Assembly: GCA_001314865.1 (NCBI GenBank)
Contig: LJZR01000012.1
Location: forward strand, 62,001-126,000
Source: Phormidesmis priestleyi Ana
Lineage (GTDB): Bacteria; Cyanobacteriota; Cyanobacteriia; Phormidesmidales; Phormidesmidaceae
DNA: 64,000 nucleotides
Direction: 5' to 3'
Every line of letters begins with the position of its first letter. Within the stretch, counting starts at the first letter, position 1. The notes under the pieces are model-generated. The model did no database searches. It saw only the letters and a list, made by a program, of their open reading frames with translations, and had not been told where the DNA came from. Shown piece after piece: positions 56,897 to 64,000 of this stretch. The position numbers and the translations under genes were made by a program.

Positions 56897-59500
56897 TTGT
56901 CCGTCATTAGCACTCTCTATCAAAAGCTACGTAAAGAACCTTACTGGCTAACGAGCATTGTAGTTACGGGCTTGATATTAGCCCTGCAGCAGGCTGGGGG
57001 ATTGCAGTCATTAGAGCTACTTGCGTTTGACAATATGACCCGGATACGGGGCGATAAAGGACCCGATCCCAGGCTGCTGATTGTTGAAATTACAGAAGAA
57101 GACATCCGCAACCAAAGCGAGTGGCCCCTCACTGATCAAACAGTAGCGAATCTACTGGGCCAGATTCAAGCTGGCAAGCCTAAGGTCATTGGCCTTGATA
57201 TTTATCGAGATATCCCCCAAGGAACAGGTCAAGCGGCACTCGCAGAGGCTCTGCAACAGCCAAATGTCGTTGCTATCACCAGCATTGGCATCAGCGAGAA
57301 AGATAGTATTCCACCCCCACCAAACCTCGATCCTCGTCAGGTAGGATTCAACGACTTCATCATCGATTCAGACGGCATTGTAAGGCGTAGCTTGCTGTTT
57401 GCACTCAAATCAGAAGACGAACCACTGTTTTCTTTCGCGCTACAGGTAAGCCTAAGATACCTAGCGACAGAAAAAGTCGAAACAGAAAGAAGCTCAATAG
57501 ACAATGGTTCTGAAAATACTCTCTTTAAGTGGGCAGGAGACACCCTGCTCATAGATTCCACAGAATTTACAGCGTTAGAAACCAATTCAGGTGGCTACGA
57601 CACCATTGACTATTCTGGCTATCAAATGTTGATGGATTATCGTTCTCCCAACTTGGTAGCCAGAAAAGTTAGCTTGACAGAAACCTTAGCGGGCAAGGTA
57701 GATCCAGGCTGGATTGAAGATAAAATCGTCCTCATTGGGGTGACAGCACCGAGCACAAAAGATTTCTTCTACACGCCTTTTAGCGCTAAGCGAGAAGTCG
57801 AACATGTTATGCCTGGGGTAACGGTTCATGCACAAATTGTCAGCCAAATACTCAGCAGCGTCTTAGATGGAAACAAAAACTTTTGGTATTGGCCGCAGGG
57901 AGTAGAAACTGCTTGGATCTGGATCTGGGCATTGGCAGGTGGCTTTTGGGTCTGGCGTTTGAAGCGATCCGCAGTGCTAGGCGTGGTTATTATCATAGGG
58001 CTAATATGCCTAGGCGGTATCTACTTTGTAGTCTTTCAGCTAATGGGTTGGATACCCTTTGCAGCACCTGCCCTAGCGCTACTAGCCACAAGCAGCGTAC
58101 TCATCACTTATCAAGTCTTTTACCAGTCTTTCTACGATCCGCTGACTGGCTTACCCAATCGCGCCCTGCTAGTCCGACAGCTCAGACGGGCTCTCCAAAG
58201 TAGCAGCAAAACGGATGTCCATGCCTCTGCAGCCGTTTTACTCCTCGACTTGGATCATTTTAAGGCAATCAACGAAAGTTTTGGGCATCGGTTTGGCGAT
58301 CAGTTGTTGCAACTAGCCGCAGATCGGATTAAAACTCAGCTTCCCTCACAGGCTAAACTTGCCAGAATCGGCGGCGATGAATTTGTCGTTTTGCTGCAAA
58401 ATTTGAGCGAGGCCAGTCAGGCGACAAAAATCGCAGATGCGCTGTACAACCAGCTAGCAAAACCCTTTGAAATTGAGGAGCAGTCTATTACGACAAGTTT
58501 TAGCATTGGCATCGCGCTCAGCCAGGTCCAAGCTGCTGAGGAAGCTGAAACTCTAATACAGGATGCTCACAGAGCGATGGCTAGAGCTAGAGCACTGGGC
58601 AAAGAGCACTACGAGATTTTTGACCCAGGGATGCGCCAAGAAGCGGTCAAGCGCTTTCAGCTAGAAGCTGAGCTACGACAAGCTATTAGCAGAAAAGAGT
58701 TTATGCTGTACTACCAGCCCATTATCGATCTTAAAACAGGCACGCTAGCCGGATTTGAGGCGCTAGTTAGATGGCAACATCCAGAACGAGGGTTTATATC
58801 ACCCGGCGCATTTATTCCGGCAGCAGAAGAGTCAGGACTAATTGTACCAATGGGCAGTTGGATTTTGGCAGAAGCCTGCATGCAAATGCGGCAGTGGCAA
58901 GTACAGTTTCCACAAGCTCAAGACATGATGATGAGCGTTAACCTTTCTACAAAGCAATTTAACCAAATCAACTTGGCAGCAGAAGTTGCAGAGATACTTA
59001 AAAAAACTGAGCTGGACAGCCGATCGCTTAAGCTGGAGCTTACAGAGAGCGCAGCAATGGAGGATGTGAAAGGCACCATTGAGCAGCTCGGCAAGCTAAA
59101 AGCTTTGAACCTTAAGCTGAGTTTAGATGACTTTGGCACAGGCTATTCGTCATTGAGCTATTTACATCAGCTGCCCACCGATACACTGAAAGTAGATCAA
59201 TCTTTTGTGGGTCGGATGGAAGTAGAGTCGAATGAGGACAGTAATATTGTTAAAACAATTATTTCTTTAGGCCATCAGCTAGGGATGGATGTAATTGCAG
59301 AAGGTATTGAAACCGCCGAGCAGCTAGCAGGCCTACGTAAGCTAAATTGCAATTATGGGCAGGGATACTTTTTTTCTAAGCCGCTGCCGGAAGATGCCGC
59401 AACTGTACTCGTAGCAGAAAATAAGCTGTGGATAACGGATGCAGTACTTGAGAATGAGGCACTAGGAATGAAGGCTATAGCCTATACACTAGAAAGCTAG
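56897..59500 (+). CDS. CHASE2-GGDEF-EAL membrane protein (c-di-GMP turnover)
   Basis: About 867 residues from a TTG at 56897, chosen because AGGAG ends five bases before it; the longer frame to 56852 lacks a site. A first membrane helix (SIVVTGLILALQQAG) leads into an extracytoplasmic CHASE2 domain to about 325 (LIVEITEEDIRNQSEWPLTD, KIVLIGVTAPSTKDFFYTPF). Three membrane helices precede a GGDEF domain (ARIGGDEFVVLL intact) and an EAL domain (FEALVRWQHPERG, LSLDDFGTGYSSLSYLHQLP, LKVDQSFV). Both catalytic motifs look intact, so it may make or break c-di-GMP. It is third in line after two DUF928 genes. Confidence 0.9.
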   Translation: MSVISTLYQKLRKEPYWLTSIVVTGLILALQQAGGLQSLELLAFDNMTRIRGDKGPDPRLLIVEITEEDIRNQSEWPLTDQTVANLLGQIQAGKPKVIGLDIYRDIPQGTGQAALAEALQQPNVVAITSIGISEKDSIPPPPNLDPRQVGFNDFIIDSDGIVRRSLLFALKSEDEPLFSFALQVSLRYLATEKVETERSSIDNGSENTLFKWAGDTLLIDSTEFTALETNSGGYDTIDYSGYQMLMDYRSPNLVARKVSLTETLAGKVDPGWIEDKIVLIGVTAPSTKDFFYTPFSAKREVEHVMPGVTVHAQIVSQILSSVLDGNKNFWYWPQGVETAWIWIWALAGGFWVWRLKRSAVLGVVIIIGLICLGGIYFVVFQLMGWIPFAAPALALLATSSVLITYQVFYQSFYDPLTGLPNRALLVRQLRRALQSSSKTDVHASAAVLLLDLDHFKAINESFGHRFGDQLLQLAADRIKTQLPSQAKLARIGGDEFVVLLQNLSEASQATKIADALYNQLAKPFEIEEQSITTSFSIGIALSQVQAAEEAETLIQDAHRAMARARALGKEHYEIFDPGMRQEAVKRFQLEAELRQAISRKEFMLYYQPIIDLKTGTLAGFEALVRWQHPERGFISPGAFIPAAEESGLIVPMGSWILAEACMQMRQWQVQFPQAQDMMMSVNLSTKQFNQINLAAEVAEILKKTELDSRSLKLELTESAAMEDVKGTIEQLGKLKALNLKLSLDDFGTGYSSLSYLHQLPTDTLKVDQSFVGRMEVESNEDSNIVKTIISLGHQLGMDVIAEGIETAEQLAGLRKLNCNYGQGYFFSKPLPEDAATVLVAENKLWITDAVLENEALGMKAIAYTLES

Positions 59501-59557
59501 TAATATCTCTTTTAACGCCCATTTTTTGGACGCCCATCTGAGGCGTGCTTACTTTTT

Positions 59558-59734
59558 ATGGCAGATTTAGTACAGTGGACAGCAGCGGCTGAGGCGCGCT
59601 TGAAGGAAATTCCTTTTTTTGTAAGACCAGCAGCGCGTAAGAAGATTGAAAAATATGCGAGAGAAAACGGCATCACTGAGATTTCAGAATCTGTTTATCA
59701 AGAGGCTAAGAATCAGTTTGGTCGAAAAAGCTAG
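59558..59734 (+). CDS. Stand-alone PCP-reductase domain protein
   Basis: 58 residues: MADLVQWTAAAEARLKEIPF, then FVRPAARKKIEKYARENGIT and EISESVYQEAKNQFGRKS. This matches the C-terminal PCP_red domain of the light-independent protochlorophyllide reductase subunit ChlB (pattern W-x5-A-x2-I-PFFVR-x2-ARx2-E-x-A-x5-I). It may bind a chlorophyll precursor or a partner protein; as a separate domain its role is not known. It stands alone between the CHASE2 gene and a convergent terminator. Confidence 0.85.
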   Translation: MADLVQWTAAAEARLKEIPFFVRPAARKKIEKYARENGITEISESVYQEAKNQFGRKS

Positions 59735-59777
59735 TTTTTATCGCTTAAACTGCTTAAACGTCAGGTTTACGCTGCAT

Positions 59778-59818
59778 AAAAAAAGCTTGCAGAAAGAAGA
59801 TGAAAATCCTCTGCAAGC
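59778..59818 (-). terminator. Rho-independent terminator for the 190-residue gene
   Basis: GCTTGCAGA (59785-59793) and TCTGCAAGC (59810-59818) form a 9-bp stem; on the minus strand the T-run opposite AAAAAAA at 59778-59784 follows. Confidence 0.8.
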
Positions 59819-59946
59819 CATGAATCGAGCTGTGTAGACAAGCTGTGTAGACTCTGTGTAAACAGCTTTGCAATATGCAGTCGGGCGGTCCAACAAACGA
59901 CCAGTGAAGGAGAAGAGGGGACTATAGCGATATATGAATGTCCACG

Positions 59947-60519
59947 CTAGTCAATCGTTTCACTGTCTACTTCAACCACAATAGAGCCGTTTTCTGCGGT
60001 TTTAGCCCCTCTCTGAGTGGATGTGTCTGGTGTAGAAGCCGTACGCCACAGACGAGCAACATTAAAGCGGTCTTTGAGATCCTGGTATTGAGTGCCGTAA
60101 CGGTTGGCGAGCAAGCTATCTAGCCTAGTTGTCTGTAGTTTGAGCTGAGGCAACAGGTTTTCTTTGGCAGCTGTAGCCGTAGTGAGCGACAAGGTACGGG
60201 CAAATCGAACAATCCGCTCGGTCACATCTTCAGTTTCTGCGTTTTGATTCCAGGCTTTATTAACCGTTGTTTGGGCTTGCTGACCTTTCGCTTTAACTGA
60301 GGCAACTGTTTCAGCCGTCACCTCTTTGGCTAAGGGGCTGATCACAGATTTTCCTGCTTTGATTTCGGAAACGGTTTCGGTAAAAGCCGATTTTAAGATT
60401 TTAGAAACACGCTGATATCTTTGAGCGCTTTCTTTTTGCAATGTTTTGAGTTTCTCGACGGTAGTAGGCATAGGCTTAGCAGCGGTGTCAGTAAGTTCTT
60501 GCGAGGTTGTGTAAGTCAT
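59947..60519 (-). CDS. Hypothetical helical protein
   Basis: 190 residues, predicted mostly helical and soluble (TTVEKLKTLQKESAQRYQRV, AFTETVSEIKAGKSVISPLA, VARLWRTASTPDTSTQRGAK). Thr/Ala/Gln-rich ends flank a central amphipathic region. No family or catalytic motif recognised. The next gene upstream on this strand (DUF1232) is 110 bp away, so they may share a transcript. Confidence 0.75.
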   Translation of the reverse strand: MTYTTSQELTDTAAKPMPTTVEKLKTLQKESAQRYQRVSKILKSAFTETVSEIKAGKSVISPLAKEVTAETVASVKAKGQQAQTTVNKAWNQNAETEDVTERIVRFARTLSLTTATAAKENLLPQLKLQTTRLDSLLANRYGTQYQDLKDRFNVARLWRTASTPDTSTQRGAKTAENGSIVVEVDSETID

Positions 60520-60629
60520 GGTGTGTATTTCAAGGGTAAAGGATTGAGGGACGGAGGGGTTTAACGTAATTGAAAGATTTAGCTTAAAGATCTAGCTCAC
60601 GAAAAAGTGTGGTAGATGGATGAGCTTAA

Positions 60630-60971
60630 CTAGCAAGAAACGGCTTCTACCGTGATTGTTTGAGCAGCTTCTGAATTTGAATCGGGGTTGAATACGCTAG
60701 TCGCTTCGTTAGCAGCTTCGCTGGTGGTTTCGCTGGACTTACGCTTGTGCTTGAGTTGATCTGCCATGAGCGCACTGACTTCTGTGACTAATAAGCTAAC
60801 GATAAGGCCATCATCGATCCAGCCGAGAATGGGAAAAACATCGGGAGAAATGTCTAGTGGACTAACTAAATACAACAGTGTTCCAAAAATAACAACCCAG
60901 CGATATTTGGTATGCTTCAGCGCTTTTTGGTACAGGTTGTGAAGGATGTTTGAGAAGTGTTGTTGTTTCAT
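60630..60971 (-). CDS. DUF1232 (YkvA-family) membrane protein
   Basis: 113 residues. The DUF1232 core YLVSPLDISPDVFPILGWID is visible, with a preceding hydrophobic helix (RWVVIFGTLLYL) and a following one (DGLIVSLLVTEVSALM). An acidic, Ser-rich tail ends the protein. The family is widespread and linked to membrane processes; its molecular function is unknown. Confidence 0.88.
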   Translation of the reverse strand: MKQQHFSNILHNLYQKALKHTKYRWVVIFGTLLYLVSPLDISPDVFPILGWIDDGLIVSLLVTEVSALMADQLKHKRKSSETTSEAANEATSVFNPDSNSEAAQTITVEAVSC

Positions 60972-61162
60972 TTAGTTCAGTGGCTATTGCCTTATGCCAA
61001 CACATCTATCGTCGCAGATGAGTTTGTTGGTGTCAGGTGTAGGTTGCACACCGAACCTTGACGGGGCGGTCGGATTGAACCGTATAGGGTTTCCCGAACA
61101 GCTATCTGGCTAAATCGGTATGAAAGGCTATGAAAGGCAAAAGGCTATCAGGTTACAAGATG

Positions 61163-61699
61163 CTAGGAGGTGAGCAATGTACTCAGATGGACCAGCTCTG
61201 GAATGATCAAAGCTTCTAGCGCAAGTTTGACGGCGTTACTAGATCCGGGAACTGAGAAAATGAGGGTGCTTTTATGCTCGGTTGAGTGGATGCCAGCAAC
61301 TGCGCGTGAGGCGATCGCCCGCGAACCAATCTCTGCGTAGCTGAGCTGCCTAAAAATTTCGCCGAAGCCAGGAAGTTCTTTGGTGAGTAGCTGAGAAATG
61401 GCATCGTAGGTCGTATCTCTCGGGGCAATTCCGGTGCCGCCATTGAGTAAAATGGCCTGAACCTGTGGCCAGCTAGCGAGCTTGTTGACTTCAGCGGCAA
61501 TCTGCTCAGGCTCGTCTTTGACAATTTGGTAACTGATGATGGAATGGCCAGCAGCGGTCAGCTGTGTTGTTATCAGCTGACCGCTTTTGTCGGTGTCAAA
61601 GGTGCGAGTGTCGCTGACGGTGATCACGGCACAGGCGACCGAGGCTGTGCCGCTGGGAAGATCATCGTCCGCATGGGGACGGTTGAGGTGAGCTGCCAT
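61163..61699 (-). CDS. moaB: Molybdenum cofactor biosynthesis protein MoaB
   Basis: 178 residues with the MoaB/MogA fold: ACAVITVSDTRTFDTDKSGQ (about 22-41), ILLNGGTGIAPRDTTYDAIS (about 84-103) and ELPGFGEIFRQLSYAEIGSR, ending with LIFSVPGSSNAVKLALEAL. The protein adenylylates or binds molybdopterin during Moco synthesis, needed for nitrate reductase among others. It begins 12 bp after psb28, so the two are co-transcribed. Confidence 0.94.
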   Translation of the reverse strand: MAAHLNRPHADDDLPSGTASVACAVITVSDTRTFDTDKSGQLITTQLTAAGHSIISYQIVKDEPEQIAAEVNKLASWPQVQAILLNGGTGIAPRDTTYDAISQLLTKELPGFGEIFRQLSYAEIGSRAIASRAVAGIHSTEHKSTLIFSVPGSSNAVKLALEALIIPELVHLSTLLTS

Positions 61700-61711
61700 A
61701 GCCGCTGTGAC

Positions 61712-62050
61712 CTATTCGTCGCTTTTAGTGAGGCCCAGACCGTTGTCTCGGGAGTAGCGATCCATAAAGCGAATAAAGCGATCCCATTCTGCTTGGCCTC
61801 GCATCACAAAAACCGCTTCGACACCGGCAGGTTCGCCGTTGACGAATTTGCCGTTGACATCGCGTGTGGTCAGCTCGCCTTCCTCATCTACCATATACAG
61901 CCCGGTAATCTCACCGCCTGCTTCGATCAGCGCCTTGGGCCGATCAAAATAGAAGGTTGCCGTGCCATCGGAGAGATCTTTGGCTCGGGTGATGCGGATG
62001 TCGGGGACAACGTCTTCTTTGACCCCTCGGGAGAATTGCATTTCAGCCAT
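61712..62050 (-). CDS. psb28: Photosystem II assembly protein Psb28
   Basis: 112 residues, canonical Psb28: MAEMQFSRGVKEDVVPDIRI, TATFYFDRPKALIEAGGEIT, GEITTRDVN-like GELTTRDVNGKFVNG and EWDRFIRFMDRYSRDNGLGL. Psb28 binds the cytoplasmic side of photosystem II intermediates (CP47 region) during assembly and repair. It is the first gene of a pair with moaB. Confidence 0.96.
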   Translation of the reverse strand: MAEMQFSRGVKEDVVPDIRITRAKDLSDGTATFYFDRPKALIEAGGEITGLYMVDEEGELTTRDVNGKFVNGEPAGVEAVFVMRGQAEWDRFIRFMDRYSRDNGLGLTKSDE

Positions 62051-62149
62051 GGTTGAGTTTTTTATGGTTGGTTTTCGTTACGCAGTTGTGATGCTTTAGT
62101 TTCTCATTTTATTGAACCTTATTAAACTACCTCATGGAATCAGCCGCCG

Positions 62150-64000
62150 CTAGCTGAGAATGACCTGGTCGGGAGAGGCGATCGCAGGCATTTTGTCGGC
62201 CAAAACGAGGGCTTGATAGACCATGGCAGAGACTTCTGCGCGGCTCGCAGCGCGGCTAGGCCGAAGTTCTGAGAGAACGGGATGGTTGAACACTAGGCCC
62301 AACTGGGTCGCACAGACGACGGCATCAATTGCGTAGGTGGGAATGTCAGCTCGGTCAGTGTAGACCTGAAGCGATCGCGATCGCGCCCTTAGCAAATCAG
62401 CCGATTTGAGGTTTAGGCCACTGACCAAGGCGAGCAATGCTTGCAGCTTAGTTAGCGGATAGTTGGGGTCAAAGGTGAGGTCAGGAAAGCCCGACATAAA
62501 ATTGGCGCGGTAGGCTCGCTGAATCACCAACGCACCCCAGAAGCTCTCAGGCACATCGCGAAAGGAAATGGCAGGCCGCACTGGCGCGGGGTCGAAGGCA
62601 CCGACGATGAGCGCCGCAAACTGGGCCCGAGTCATGGGCGCATCTGGCTGAAAGGAGCCATCGCGAAAACCGCTGAGCCAGCCTTTTTGTACCAGCGGAT
62701 CAATAAAGGATTTGGCCCAATGACGCGCTGAGAGATCGGTAAAGTTGGCAGCGGCAGCAGCAGCCTGCGAAATAAAAGGCGAGGCGAGGCGTGGCGTGGT
62801 TCCTGCTGCGACTAATGCCTGATGCACTAACGCTGCTGTCTCAGCGCGGGTAATGGGATCTAAAGGTCGTAACTGATAGGGATTGGGGTAGCTGACAATG
62901 AGCTCGCGCTGGGTAGCCGCTGCAACTGGCTCAATGGCATAGCTGGGAATTTGGGCGCGATCGCGATACACCAGCAGTGACTCTGAACGGCCACTGCCCA
63001 GGGCCAACCCATTCACCAAAGCAACGATGGCCTGCACCCGTGTCATGGGCGCATCAGGGCGAAACATGCCATCTGGGAAGCCCGCAATAAACCCTTGCAC
63101 CTGCGCCTGACGGATCGCTGGCGCCGCCCAAAAACTCGTCGCTACATCACGAAACCGAATCGGGGGACGAATGGCCTCTACAGTAGGGAAAGAAGCGGCC
63201 ACCAAAGCCGCAAACTGGGCACGCGTGACCTGGCTATCTGGCCGAAACGTCCCGTCAATGAAGCCTTTTACCAGCGCTTTCTCGGCCAGTGCTTCCACAA
63301 AGGGCGCTGACCAATGTCCGACTAAGTCATTGAAGCGGCTGTCTAAGCTGAGGCCCGCGAGGGGATCGGGATCGGGCGAGGGTAGAGGCAAAGGCAGCGG
63401 CGTTGGCTCGACGTTGCCTAGCAAAACCGCTGGCACTGCAACTTCCGCCGGGATTTGGCTCGCGAGGTAAGTCACTAGGCCCTGCACTCGTATTGGGTTC
63501 AGCTGGTTGCCAGCCGTGGCCAGGGGGGCAGCGGCATCGTTGCGAATGTCGTCAGTTTTGCCTTCAAATTGGTTCTCGCCCAAGTCCTGAGGATGGCCGA
63601 TGTCTGGTTCGGCGCGGTCTTTCACCCACAAGGCGACTTCCTGACTGGCGATCGCCTGATTTTTGCGCAGTACAGGGCGAGCAAAGTTAGCCGTTACAAT
63701 GGCATACCGATTTCCCGTGAGCTGATTGTCAATCACCAGCGGCGCGGCCTGATCACCAATGACAATCCCTTCGCCCGTGCGCTCGAATATATTTTGGCGA
63801 ATCTCGCCCTTCGCTTGGGCGCGCATGGTGAGGCCGCTACCGCCATTGCCGATAAATTCATTTTTAGAGATAAACGGACATGCTTTTTGGGTGGCTACCA
63901 GGCCATGCTGCTGGCAGTTCAGCAGCCGGTTGTTCACTACTAGGGCAACCCCTTCATTGGCCAGAATGCCGCTACCTTGGGGGTTGGTAATGGTCACCTC
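62150..64000 (-). CDS. Right-handed beta-helix (DUF1565-like) protein with SLH domains, partial
   Basis: The frame is open to the right edge, so the N-terminus is missing; about 615 residues are visible from a GTG near 63997. The first 180 residues are a parallel beta-helix (GILANEGVALVVNNRLLNCQ, GEGIVIGDQAAPLVIDNQLT). A Pro-rich linker (LPLPLPSPDPDP) follows, then six SLH-like repeats (HWSAPFVEALAEKALVKGFI, TFRPDSQVTRAQFAALVA, MFRPDAPMTRVQAIVALVNG, and three more). Such proteins anchor to the cell wall through SLH repeats while the helix may bind polysaccharide. The signal peptide should lie beyond the edge. Confidence 0.88.
   Translation of the reverse strand, partial: EVTITNPQGSGILANEGVALVVNNRLLNCQQHGLVATQKACPFISKNEFIGNGGSGLTMRAQAKGEIRQNIFERTGEGIVIGDQAAPLVIDNQLTGNRYAIVTANFARPVLRKNQAIASQEVALWVKDRAEPDIGHPQDLGENQFEGKTDDIRNDAAAPLATAGNQLNPIRVQGLVTYLASQIPAEVAVPAVLLGNVEPTPLPLPLPSPDPDPLAGLSLDSRFNDLVGHWSAPFVEALAEKALVKGFIDGTFRPDSQVTRAQFAALVAASFPTVEAIRPPIRFRDVATSFWAAPAIRQAQVQGFIAGFPDGMFRPDAPMTRVQAIVALVNGLALGSGRSESLLVYRDRAQIPSYAIEPVAAATQRELIVSYPNPYQLRPLDPITRAETAALVHQALVAAGTTPRLASPFISQAAAAAANFTDLSARHWAKSFIDPLVQKGWLSGFRDGSFQPDAPMTRAQFAALIVGAFDPAPVRPAISFRDVPESFWGALVIQRAYRANFMSGFPDLTFDPNYPLTKLQALLALVSGLNLKSADLLRARSRSLQVYTDRADIPTYAIDAVVCATQLGLVFNHPVLSELRPSRAASRAEVSAMVYQALVLADKMPAIASPDQVILS

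Overview
The window is cyanobacterial chromosome. The evidence is phycocyanin and rod-linker operons, the bilin reductase PcyA, carboxysome shell proteins (CcmK3/CcmK4), Mg-chelatase subunits ChlD and ChlH, Psb28, a high-light-inducible protein, the myxol-glycoside genes cruF/cruG, and many HIP1 octamers (GCGATCGC). Type III chromatic acclimation genes, an SLH/lipoprotein envelope set and many short tandem repeats would fit a Leptolyngbya- or Synechococcus PCC 7335-like lineage, but the species cannot be fixed from the sequence alone. I see no rRNA, tRNA, insertion sequence, prophage or CRISPR.

Layout. (1) 1-6809: a complete Nit1C nitrogen-stress cluster. Six minus-strand genes (Sll0783-type protein, nitrilase, radical SAM, acetyltransferase, AIR-synthase-like, glycosyltransferase cut by the left edge) face a divergent flavin monooxygenase. 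Both directions carry a textbook NtcA promoter (GTA-N8-TAC-N22-TAN3T). (2) 7257-11037: SulP anion transporter plus universal stress protein, then a GAF-LuxR regulator. (3) 11191-15010 (minus): hypothetical protein, ccmK3, ccmK4, chlD. (4) 15181-27214: nucleoside hydrolase, SLH lipoprotein with M42 peptidase, a broken PIN toxin with its antitoxin, glycogen debranching enzyme, cruF-cruG, aldo/keto reductase, a small hypothetical and an MscS channel.

(5) 27981-41910 is the most coherent block. An RcaE-like bilin sensor kinase, RcaF and RcaC lie directly upstream of pcyA and two complete phycocyanin operons: cpcBA, two rod linkers and cpcD; then cpcBA, two rod linkers and cpcG. L-box-like RcaC sites (NTGCACA-N4-NTGCACA) lie upstream of pcyA and of the first cpcB, and none is visible before the second cpcB. 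This suggests a light-colour-inducible operon beside a constitutive one, with regulator, bilin synthesis and target genes all in 14 kb.

(6) 42083-54834: a histone H1-like winged-helix protein, two poorly known genes, chlH, a CSP41-type epimerase, dnaK, a PEP-CTERM protein and a 56-residue Hlip. (7) 55154-64000: two DUF928 proteins with a CHASE2-GGDEF-EAL enzyme, a 58-residue stand-alone PCP-reductase domain, two small proteins, moaB-psb28 and a beta-helix/SLH protein cut by the right edge.

Tandem repeats of about 10-28 bp occur throughout. Inside intact genes the units are multiples of three; a 13-bp duplication has destroyed the PIN toxin gene.
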